DNA from: an uncultured Burkholderiales bacterium
Lineage (GTDB): Bacteria > Pseudomonadota > Gammaproteobacteria > Burkholderiales > Burkholderiaceae_E
Direction: 5' to 3'
Assembly (NCBI GenBank): GCA_903898725.1
Contig: CAIUGQ010000231.1
Location: 1-14,980 of the forward strand
Length of the DNA: 14,980 nt
A program made the translations under genes and the position numbers. Positions within the stretch are counted from its first letter, which is position 1. Each line of letters starts with the position of its first letter. Shown in pieces: positions 7,049 through 13,629 of this stretch. Below the pieces are notes generated by a model. The model saw nothing but the letters and a program-made list of their open reading frames with translations. It searched no databases and was not told where the DNA came from.

Positions 7049-7060
7049 ACGTGTCCGGAG
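7039..7060. repeat. Inverted repeat CTCCGG-N10-CCGGAG enclosing ACACGTGT
   Basis: Outer half-sites CTCCGG (7039-7044) and CCGGAG (7055-7060) are exact reverse complements. The 10-bp centre contains the 8-bp palindrome ACACGTGT (7047-7054). It overlaps the upstream half of the shared motif at 7028-7048, so it could be an operator controlling that putative promoter. It is not near an expected transcript end, which argues against a terminator. Confidence 0.35.
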
Positions 7061-7123
7061 CGCGGCCGACCGCCCGTCGGGTGATCGGAGCCGCTCGGGC
7101 CGCAGGGCGCGACCCGTGATGCC

Positions 7124-7154
7124 GGTCGGTGCGCCCGCCTGGGGCGCGCCGACC
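7124..7154 (-). terminator. GC-rich hairpin after epsL
   Basis: A 12-pair stem is made of GGTCGG/CCGACC (7124-7129 with 7149-7154) stacked on GCGCCC/GGGCGC (7131-7136 with 7142-7147), with one T/G position between them and a 5-nt loop. It begins 11 nt past the epsL stop. There is no T-run, so it may be a weak or Rho-assisted terminator or an mRNA 3'-end stabiliser. Confidence 0.4.
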
Positions 7155-7165
7155 TCTGAACGCCG

Positions 7166-8413
7166 TCAGAAGTACGAGCGGACGCCCAGACCGAGCACGT
7201 TGTCGGTGAACTCGTAGACCGCGTAGTTCGAACCGCGCTTGAGGCTCCAGAAGTAGCCGTTCAGATAGATGTTCCGCGCGAACTCGTAGCGGGCCTCGAG
7301 CCCCCAGCGGGTGAGCGTGTCGCGCCGCGCCGGGTTGCCGCTGATCACGAAGCCCGGATCGCCGTCGTACAGGCGCCGCTCCCACGACAGCGTCGGGACC
7401 AGCGTCGTGCGACCGCTGATGCGGATCTGCGGATCGAACGCGATTCGCTGGATCTCGACCCAGCTCGCGTTCAGCGAGGTGTCCGGGATGATGTCGCGCA
7501 CGAGGTTCAGGCGCATGCGGACCGCACCCGACCACTGCCAGTCGGCGAGCACGCCGAGGGTCAGGCCGGTGAAGTTGCGCTCCGGCACGTTGGCGTAGTC
7601 ACGGCGGGTCCAGCCGGCGGTGCCGGTGACGCTGGTGTCGAACGTCGGCTTGTAGGTCAGCCGGCCGAGCAGCGCATCCTGCTTGAAGTTGTTGTCGACG
7701 CCGCCCGGCAGCACGTTGCCGTTGGAGTCGAGCACCTGCCGGTTCGGGTAGTCGCCGTCGGTGCGACGGTAGAAGAAGTCGATGTCCGTCGCGTTGCCCG
7801 GCTCGTAGCGCAGGCCGGTCTCGTAGGCGAAGAACGTGTAGTCGTTCTGACGCGAGATGGTGCCGGAGTTGTCGAGCGCGGACTGATCGATCGCGCCGAA
7901 CAGGCTCCACGAGGGCGTCATGCGAAAACCGGCCAGACCGCGCAGGAAGCGGCGGTTCTCGAGGTTCTCGACCGCGGTCAGCGACGAGTCGAACGGCGTG
8001 CGCAGGCGCGAGAGCCGGCCTTCGAGCTGACCGTAGGCGGGGCGGCCGAACTCGATGTCCCAGACGCCGCCCGCGTTGTAGCCGACGTAGTCGAGCCGCG
8101 AGTTGTCGAAGTACTTGACCGGCGTGGCCGTCGCATCGAGGCGCAGCCGCTGGTTGCCGAAGTCGCGGTCGTAGAACACCGACAGCGGCACGCGCAGCAT
8201 CGTGTCGGACGGGCCGTTCTGGATCGCGAACAGGTTCGAGTGGCGCTCGAGATCGAAGCCGACGCTGAAGCGCACGGTGTCGAGCTTGTCATCCGCGACG
8301 ATGGTCTCGGGGGCGGCCTGCTGGGCCTGGGCCGCGGTCGCCCCCGCGAGCGTGACGAGGAAGACTGCGGCGTGAATCGACGCCCGCCCGATGGCGTTGG
8401 CTTTGGAGGTCAT
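7166..8413 (-). CDS. epsL: EpsL-type outer-membrane beta-barrel, predicted EPS secretion porin
   Basis: 415 residues. ATG 8413 is chosen because it begins a clear signal peptide (hydrophobic AAVFLVTLAGATA, cut near AQA/QQ) and has AGGGTG 4 nt upstream; the frame's upstream extension overlaps the divergent gene and has no sense. The mature protein alternates polar and aromatic/hydrophobic residues in many short strands (for example VRFSVGFDLERHSNLF, QRLRLDATATPVKYF, TDIDFFYRRTDGDYP, IYLNGYFWSLKRGSNYAVYE). It ends VRSYF, the terminal-Phe signal for outer-membrane barrel assembly. This matches the EpsL/BBP2_2 barrel family found in EPS loci. Because EpsE lacks an outer-membrane helix, this barrel is the likely polymer exit channel. 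It is divergent from the phosphotransferase gene and on the same strand as the other eps genes. Confidence 0.88.
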   Translation of the reverse strand: MTSKANAIGRASIHAAVFLVTLAGATAAQAQQAAPETIVADDKLDTVRFSVGFDLERHSNLFAIQNGPSDTMLRVPLSVFYDRDFGNQRLRLDATATPVKYFDNSRLDYVGYNAGGVWDIEFGRPAYGQLEGRLSRLRTPFDSSLTAVENLENRRFLRGLAGFRMTPSWSLFGAIDQSALDNSGTISRQNDYTFFAYETGLRYEPGNATDIDFFYRRTDGDYPNRQVLDSNGNVLPGGVDNNFKQDALLGRLTYKPTFDTSVTGTAGWTRRDYANVPERNFTGLTLGVLADWQWSGAVRMRLNLVRDIIPDTSLNASWVEIQRIAFDPQIRISGRTTLVPTLSWERRLYDGDPGFVISGNPARRDTLTRWGLEARYEFARNIYLNGYFWSLKRGSNYAVYEFTDNVLGLGVRSYF

Positions 8414-8548
8414 GAGCACCCTGATGAGAACTGGCGCACAGCCGAGACGGTCTGCGGCACCCAGAATGAACCGGTCTTCACCCGGTATTCGATCTGGCGG
8501 GGACGGTACCAGCTTCGGCACCACCGCGCTAGAAGAGAGGACCTCTGC
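8414..8548. promoter_or_regulatory. Divergent promoter region between epsL and the phosphotransferase gene
   Basis: This 135-bp spacer must hold the start signals for both directions. A small dyad TGAA-CCGGTC-TTCA lies at about 8467-8480. GAGAGGA sits 8 nt before ATG 8549 as the plus-strand ribosome site and is part of the mini-palindrome AGAGG-A-CCTCT (8536-8546). I could not identify a convincing -35/-10 pair or a sigma-54 -24/-12 pair in either direction. Confidence 0.45.
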
Positions 8549-9958
8549 ATGGCAACGCTTCCGACCACCCGACCCTTCTCCGCGCTCGCCCCATTCAGAT
8601 CCGGTGGGAACGGCCTCGGCGCCCTCGTGCAGTCGGCGTCCGACCCGGCCCTGGCCGCGCTGACGCTGATCGTCGTGACCGTGCTGTCCGGGCTGCCCGT
8701 CGGACCCGCCGAGTGGGGCCTGGCCCTGCTCGCCTTCGTGCTCTCGTATCCCGGCGACATCTCCTTCCGGGCCCGCCTGCCCGGCCAGCTGCGGCGGATC
8801 GCCGCCAACTGGGGCCTGGTCGTCGGCGTGCTGCTGGCGGTCGGCGTGGTGTTCGGTGCCCTGCGCCTCTACGACATCGAGCAGCTCGCGCTGTGGGTCG
8901 TCGCGACCCCCATCGTGCAGGCCGCGGCCCACTGGGCCGGGCCGACGCTGCTGTCGCGGGTCTCCACGTTGCGACGTCACAACACCGCGATCGTCATCGG
9001 CGCGAACGCCCACGGCCGGATGCTCGTGCGCTCGATCCAGTCCGACCCGTTGTCGCAGACGCGCTTCGCGGCCTACTTCGACGACCGCGAGCCGGACCGC
9101 GTCGGCACCGACCTCGAGGTGCCGATGTTCGGCCGCATCGACGCGGTCGCGGACTTCGTGCGCAGCACGCACATCGACCAGATCTACATCGCGCTGCCGA
9201 TGGCCTCGCAGCCGCGGATCCTGAAGCTGCTTGACGAGCTGCGGGACACGACCGCCTCCATCTACTTCCTGCCGGACATCTTCCTGTACGACCTGATCCA
9301 GGCGCGGGTCGACATCGTCGGCGGCATGCCGGTGATGGCCGTCTGCGAGACACCGTTCTTCGGCACCACCGGCATCCTCAAGCGGATGGCCGACCTCGCG
9401 ATCACGGTCACCGCGCTGGTGCTGACCGCGCCGCTGATGCTCGCCGTGGCCATCGCCATCAAGACGACCATGCCGGGCCCGGTGCTCTTCAAGCAGCGCC
9501 GCTACGGGCTGGACGGGCGCGAGATCATCGTGTGGAAGTTCCGCTCGATGAAGGTCCAGGAGGATGGCGCCAACGTGAAGCAGGCGACCCGGGACGACGA
9601 TCGGGTCACGCCGCTCGGCCGCTTCCTGCGCCGCACCTCGATCGACGAGCTGCCGCAGTTCTTCAACGTGCTGCAGGGACGGATGAGCGTCGTCGGGCCG
9701 CGGCCGCACGCGGTGGCGCACAACGAGATGTACCGCAAGCTCATCAAGGGCTACATGATTCGGCACAAGGTCAAACCGGGGATAACAGGCTGGGCACAGG
9801 TCAACGGCGCCCGCGGCGAGACGGATACAATCGACAAGATGAAACGGCGCATCGAGTTCGATCTCGAGTACCTCCGCAGCTGGTCGTTGCGACTGGACAT
9901 CCAGATCGTGATCCGGACCGTCGTGCAGGCCCTGCGGCGCGACCCCAACGTGTATTGA
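8549..9958 (+). CDS. WcaJ/EpsB-type undecaprenyl-phosphate sugar-phosphate transferase
   Basis: 469 residues. It starts EPS repeat assembly by moving a sugar 1-phosphate from a nucleotide sugar to undecaprenyl phosphate at the inner membrane. Hydrophobic segments lie at about 34-52, 55-67, 88-106 and 112-128. A Rossmann-like CoA_binding_3 domain follows (TAIVIGANAHGRMLV, 146-160). The catalytic bacterial sugar transferase domain is at 276-463: a membrane/re-entrant helix ending in PGPVLFKQRRYG, then IIVWKFRSM, the TSIDELPQFFNVLQGRMS segment with the Asp366-Glu367 dyad, VGPRPHA, and KPGITGWAQVNGARGE. All expected motifs are intact. Glucose is the usual substrate of this subfamily, but the sugar cannot be proved. 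ATG 8549 has GAGAGGA upstream; upstream extension to 8240 overlaps epsL and is rejected. The adhesin gene follows 80 bp later on the same strand. Confidence 0.93.
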   Translation: MATLPTTRPFSALAPFRSGGNGLGALVQSASDPALAALTLIVVTVLSGLPVGPAEWGLALLAFVLSYPGDISFRARLPGQLRRIAANWGLVVGVLLAVGVVFGALRLYDIEQLALWVVATPIVQAAAHWAGPTLLSRVSTLRRHNTAIVIGANAHGRMLVRSIQSDPLSQTRFAAYFDDREPDRVGTDLEVPMFGRIDAVADFVRSTHIDQIYIALPMASQPRILKLLDELRDTTASIYFLPDIFLYDLIQARVDIVGGMPVMAVCETPFFGTTGILKRMADLAITVTALVLTAPLMLAVAIAIKTTMPGPVLFKQRRYGLDGREIIVWKFRSMKVQEDGANVKQATRDDDRVTPLGRFLRRTSIDELPQFFNVLQGRMSVVGPRPHAVAHNEMYRKLIKGYMIRHKVKPGITGWAQVNGARGETDTIDKMKRRIEFDLEYLRSWSLRLDIQIVIRTVVQALRRDPNVY

Positions 9959-9981
9959 CCCCCAGCCGGCGCCAAGCGTGC

Positions 9982-10016
9982 CCGCGGCGCCCGCCGCGGC
10001 CCGCCGGGCGCCCGGC
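9982..10016. repeat. Two adjacent GC hairpins between the phosphotransferase and adhesin genes
   Basis: CCGCGGCG-CC-CGCCGCGG (9982-9999) and the perfect 14-bp palindrome GCCGGGCGCCCGGC (10003-10016) lie back to back in the 80-bp gap. Neither is followed by a T-run. They could attenuate read-through or protect the upstream mRNA end. GC-rich spacers form such dyads easily, so function is uncertain. Confidence 0.35.
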
Positions 10017-10038
10017 CATCGAGTGACGAGGCAGATCC

Positions 10039-13000
10039 GTGGCCCTTGAATTGCAGACCGTCGTCCGGGGTGCTGCCCCGCAGCGCCAGGCCCTGGAGTC
10101 CGGTCGCACGCGCGTGCCGGCCCGACCCGGCGCCGAGTACAAGATCGTCGACGACGCGGGCAAGGTGCTGCCCGGCACTTCGGTCAAGCGCATCGACAAC
10201 AGCCTGGTGATCGAGGGCCTGCCCGAGGGACGCAGCGTCGAGATCGCCGACTTCTTCACGGCGTGTGCGCCGAGCGGTGCCTCGAGCTGCGCACTGTCGA
10301 TGACCGAGCTGGGCAGCACCGCCGGTCCGATCACGCCCGCCTCCGATCCGATCGCGGCACTGCCCGACGGCTCGTTCCTGCTCTACGGCGGCGCGAACCC
10401 CGGCGGCCCGGTCGCCGTGAGCGCGCCGATCATCGCAGCGGCCGACAACACCTGGAAGGCGATCGGAGCGGGCGTCGGCGGCCTCGCGATCGCCGGGCTG
10501 GCGGCCGGCGGCGGCGGCGGCGGCGGAAGTTCGGCCGACACCGTCGCGCCCCCGCCACCGGCGCTCACCAGCAAGTCCTCGCTGAACAGCCTGGCGCCCA
10601 GCTTCACCGGCACGGCCGAGCCCGGCTCCCGGATCCTGCTGCGCATCGACCTCAACCAGAACGGCAACATCGGCGACGCGGGCGACGTCAGCTTCGAGAC
10701 CATCACGCTGGCCGACGGCACCTGGCGCATCTCCACCGGCGACCAGGCACCGGTGCAGGGTGCGTGGGGCGGCAAGCTCGTCGACGGCCAGTCCTATGGC
10801 GTGTCCGCGATCGCGCGCGACCTCGCGGGGAACCTGAGCAGCGCGACCAACACCACAGTCAGCATCGACGCGACGGCCCCCCTCGTGCCGGTCGTCGCCA
10901 CCATCGCCGGCGACAGCGTGGTCAGCGCCGCCGAGGCCCTGGCGGGCGTCACCCTCACCGGCACCGGCGAGGCGGGCACGACGGTCACCGTCGTCTGGGG
11001 CGGCACGACCAAGACCGGCACCGTCGCCGCGGACGGCTCGTGGTCCCTGCTGTTCGGCACCACCGAACTGCCGCAGACCCAGGGTGCGAGCGTCGTCTCC
11101 ATCTCGCTGACCGATGCCGCGGGCAACGTCAGCCCGACCCTCGCGCGGGTCGTGGTCATCGATTCCGTGGCGCCGGCTGCGCCCGCCATCACCAGCGGCG
11201 CGCTGACCAACCTCGCGCTGCCCACCATCACCGGTACCGCCGAGGCGGGCACCACGGTGCAGGTGTCGTTCGACCTCGCCGGCAACGGCTCGATCGACGC
11301 GGTCTACCAGACCATCGCGTCGGCCACCGGCACCTGGTCGGTCAACACGCAGACACCGGGGGCCGACACGACGCTGGTCTCCGGCAGCATGGGCGCCGGG
11401 CTCGCCGACAAGGTCGGCGTGACGCTCGTGCCGAACACGCTGTCGGTCGTCTCGATCGACGCCTCGGGCAACGCCGGGCCCGCCGCCACGGGCTCGATCG
11501 CCCGTGACTCCACGATTCCCGCGGCGCCGGTCATCAACCCGGTGGCCGGCGACAACATCGTCAACTTCGCCGAACGCGGCACCATCACCATCACCGGCAC
11601 CGTGCCGACCGCCTCCTCGGGGCAGCCGGTGACCGTCTCGTGGGGCGGCACCTCCAAGACGGTGACCGCGGTCGGCCTGAACTGGTCGGCGGCGTTCGCG
11701 GTCAGCGAGATCCCGCCCGACGGCGCCGCGCCGGTCACCGCGATCTCGCAGAGCGCGACCGGTACCGCGGGCGTGCAGGGCACGCTGAACGTCTCGGTCG
11801 ACGGCACGCTGCCCGCGGCGCCCACCGTCACGCTCACTGCCGCGAGCGACAGCGGCACGCTCGGCGACAACATCACGAACGACACGACGCCGACCGTCCG
11901 GGTCGCGCTCAACGGCACGGGGGCCACGGCACCGGTGGCCGGTGACGTCGTCCGGCTGACGGTCGGGGGCACGCTGGTCGGCACGGCCACGCTGTCCGGA
12001 GGCGACATCGGCGCCGACTTCGTCGACGTCACGACCAGCGCCCTGGCCGCCGGCAGCCGCACCATCGCGGCGACGGTGACCGACGCTGCCGGCAATGCCT
12101 CGGCCGCCGGCAACCTCACGCTGACGATCAGCACCGCCGCCCCCGGGGCGCCCGTGCCGACGCTCACCGCGGCGAGCAACAGCGGCTCCACCGCCGACCT
12201 CGTCACCAACGACCCGACCCCGACGATCCGGGTGGACTTCACCGGCGCGGCAGCCGGAGACGTCGTCACGCTGACCGTCGGCGGCACCACGGTCGGCACC
12301 GCGACGCTGACCGGCGGCGACGTCGCCGCCACCTTCGTCAACATCACCACCTCGGCCCTGGCCGACGGCGCGCGAACCATCTCCGCGACGCTGACCAACA
12401 CGGTCGGCAACGTCTCGGCGGCCGGCACGGTCACGCTGACGATCGACACCACGCTGCCGCTGGCCCCGTCGGTCGCGCTGACGGCCGCCAGCGACACCGG
12501 CACGGCCGGCGACTTCATCACCCTCGACACCACGCCGACGCTGCGCGTCACGCTCAACGGTGCGGGCGCCACGGCGCCGGTGGCCGGCGACCTGGTGACG
12601 CTGACGGTCGGCGGCCTGACCGTCGGCACGGCCACGCTGACCGGCACCGACATCACCAACGACTTCGTCGACATCACCACCAGCGCGCTGACCCCGGCCG
12701 CGGGTGCGCAGACCGTGTCGGCCACGGTCCAGGACATCGCCGGCAACCTCTCCACCGCGGGCACGCTGTCGGTCACCATCTCCAACGACGCAACGCCGCC
12801 CGCCGCACCCACGGTGGCGCTGGCGCCGGTCAGCGACACCGGCACGCCGGGCGACGGCATCACCAACGACGCCACGCCGGTGGTCCGCGTGACCTTCGCC
12901 GGCGCGGGCGCGACGGCGCCGGTGGCGGGCGACTTCGTGCAGCTCACCGTCGGCGGCACCGCAGCCGGCACCGCGACGCTGACCGGCACCAACATCACGA

Positions 13001-13524
13001 ACGGCTTCGTCGACATCACCTCGACCGTGGCCCTCGCCAACGGCGTGGCCACGACCGTCGGCGCGACGGTCCGCGACATCCCCGGCAACACCTCGGCCGC
13101 GGGCACCGCCAGCCTCACCGCCGACACCACGGCACCGCCCGCGCTGGTGGCCGGCACGAACTTCACGTTCTCGATCACCGACAGCCTGGCGGCGGCCTAC
13201 ACCGACATCAACACGGCCATCACCACCGGCACCGCGACGAACCCCGACACCTCGCCGCTGGTCTCGTTCAATCTCATCACCGCCATCGGGGCCGGCGAGT
13301 CGATCGTCATCAACCGGAGCACCCTGGTGGGCGGTGCCTCGGTCGACATCCTCACGGTGACGACGACCGGCACCGTCACGAACAACGTCACGCTGGCCGG
13401 CAACACCGGCACGGCCGAGGCCTACGTCTACCGCGCCGACTACGTCGACAACGCCGGCAACCGCACGCAGCTCGACATCGACGCGGCCGGCGCCGACAAC
13501 CTGTACGTGATCCGGGTCGCCTGA
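10039..13524 (+). CDS. BapA-like Ig-repeat surface adhesin, predicted type I secretion substrate
   Basis: 1161 residues from GTG 10039, supported by GAGG 9 nt upstream; the frame has no better start. There is no Sec signal. Residues 1-138 resemble the prefix domain of BapA/LapF-type adhesins (EYKIVDDAGKVLPGTSVKRI, then VIEGLPEGRSVEIADFF). A hydrophobic stretch (W139KAIGAGVGGLAIAGLAA) and seven glycines (157-163) follow. Four divergent Ig-like units come next (about 168-278, 279-376, 377-491, 492-590), then four closely similar units of 105-113 residues (591-1030), each with TNDxTPT and VxLTVGGxxxGTATL. The 131-residue C-terminal module (1031-1161) is unlike the repeats. No RTX nonapeptides or sortase motif occur. 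There are only two Cys, both near the N-terminus, and no Lys after residue 540. The TolC-family gene downstream supports type I export. Its place in an EPS locus suggests a matrix protein; ligand unknown. Confidence 0.85.
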   Translation: MALELQTVVRGAAPQRQALESGRTRVPARPGAEYKIVDDAGKVLPGTSVKRIDNSLVIEGLPEGRSVEIADFFTACAPSGASSCALSMTELGSTAGPITPASDPIAALPDGSFLLYGGANPGGPVAVSAPIIAAADNTWKAIGAGVGGLAIAGLAAGGGGGGGSSADTVAPPPPALTSKSSLNSLAPSFTGTAEPGSRILLRIDLNQNGNIGDAGDVSFETITLADGTWRISTGDQAPVQGAWGGKLVDGQSYGVSAIARDLAGNLSSATNTTVSIDATAPLVPVVATIAGDSVVSAAEALAGVTLTGTGEAGTTVTVVWGGTTKTGTVAADGSWSLLFGTTELPQTQGASVVSISLTDAAGNVSPTLARVVVIDSVAPAAPAITSGALTNLALPTITGTAEAGTTVQVSFDLAGNGSIDAVYQTIASATGTWSVNTQTPGADTTLVSGSMGAGLADKVGVTLVPNTLSVVSIDASGNAGPAATGSIARDSTIPAAPVINPVAGDNIVNFAERGTITITGTVPTASSGQPVTVSWGGTSKTVTAVGLNWSAAFAVSEIPPDGAAPVTAISQSATGTAGVQGTLNVSVDGTLPAAPTVTLTAASDSGTLGDNITNDTTPTVRVALNGTGATAPVAGDVVRLTVGGTLVGTATLSGGDIGADFVDVTTSALAAGSRTIAATVTDAAGNASAAGNLTLTISTAAPGAPVPTLTAASNSGSTADLVTNDPTPTIRVDFTGAAAGDVVTLTVGGTTVGTATLTGGDVAATFVNITTSALADGARTISATLTNTVGNVSAAGTVTLTIDTTLPLAPSVALTAASDTGTAGDFITLDTTPTLRVTLNGAGATAPVAGDLVTLTVGGLTVGTATLTGTDITNDFVDITTSALTPAAGAQTVSATVQDIAGNLSTAGTLSVTISNDATPPAAPTVALAPVSDTGTPGDGITNDATPVVRVTFAGAGATAPVAGDFVQLTVGGTAAGTATLTGTNITNGFVDITSTVALANGVATTVGATVRDIPGNTSAAGTASLTADTTAPPALVAGTNFTFSITDSLAAAYTDINTAITTGTATNPDTSPLVSFNLITAIGAGESIVINRSTLVGGASVDILTVTTTGTVTNNVTLAGNTGTAEAYVYRADYVDNAGNRTQLDIDAAGADNLYVIRVA
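11809..13128 (+). repeat. Four tandem Ig-like repeat units in the adhesin gene
   Basis: Units begin near 11809, 12136, 12451 and 12790 (residues 591, 700, 805 and 918) and are 109, 105, 113 and 113 codons long. Shared blocks are AAP-x-V-x-LTAAS-D-x-GT, TNDxTPTxRV, APVAGDxVxLTVGG, VGTATLTG, FVDITTSAL and a DxAGNxSxAG ending. The second unit lacks the GATAPV segment. The DNA copies have diverged, so the array is old rather than freshly amplified. Confidence 0.85.
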
Positions 13525-13533
13525 GGCCGCGGC

Positions 13534-13550
13534 CGGCGCGCTGCGCGCCG
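13534..13550. terminator. Short GC hairpin after the adhesin gene
   Basis: CGGCGCG-CTG-CGCGCCG forms a 7-bp stem with a 3-nt loop, 10 nt after the adhesin stop. No T-run follows, so it is at best a weak terminator; in the 105-bp gap before tolC it may only reduce read-through. Confidence 0.25.
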
Positions 13551-13600
13551 CGCCACAGCCCACGCCCGCCATCCGGACGTCCGTCGGCCCGTCATCGGGG

Positions 13601-13623
13601 GCGACCGGCGATTCGTCTATCCT
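13601..13623 (+). promoter_or_regulatory. Candidate promoter for the tolC-like gene, second copy of the shared motif
   Basis: GCGACCGGCGATT followed by CGTCTATCC matches the minus-strand motif at 7028-7048. TATCCT (13618-13623) fits a -10 element; no good -35 is seen 17 bp upstream. Transcription would start at about 13630, exactly at the first possible ATG, which argues that the ATG at 13693 is the real start unless the mRNA is leaderless. Confidence 0.4.
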
Positions 13624-13629
13624 GTCCGG

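Larger units (their letters stand above)
6820..7165. other. Intergenic control region between epsL and the beta-helix gene
   Basis: The region is 346 bp with no supported gene. A 44-codon minus-strand frame starting at the ATG at 7027 has no ribosome site or recognisable content. In minus-strand order it holds a strong hairpin just after the epsL stop (7124-7154), an inverted repeat around ACACGTGT (7039-7060), a motif shared with the tolC upstream region (7028-7048), an AT-richer pocket near 6980-7015, and the CRP-like site (6882-6897). The density of dyads suggests the beta-helix gene is separately regulated. Confidence 0.5.

Noticed and set aside
4267..7119. 950-codon plus-strand open frame opposite the beta-helix gene
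   Set aside because: It is Arg/Val/Ala/His-rich without recognisable motifs and covers gene, promoter and terminator alike. The minus-strand frame has a ribosome site, signal sequence and beta-helix rungs.
6820..7165. c-di-GMP riboswitch or sigma-54 promoter in the leader of the beta-helix gene
   Set aside because: I looked for a GEMM-like core and for TGGCAC-N5-TTGC. Only isolated fragments such as TGGCACC on the opposite strand were seen, without the second half.
8414..9766. Upstream extension of the epsL frame through the phosphotransferase gene
   Set aside because: It runs antisense to intact transferase motifs and gives low-complexity sequence. A signal peptide and ribosome site mark the real start at 8413.
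11809..13128. Recent tandem duplication or CRISPR-like repeat array
   Set aside because: Periodicity is about 315-340 bp with diverged DNA and an in-frame protein repeat. There are no short identical repeats with unique spacers.
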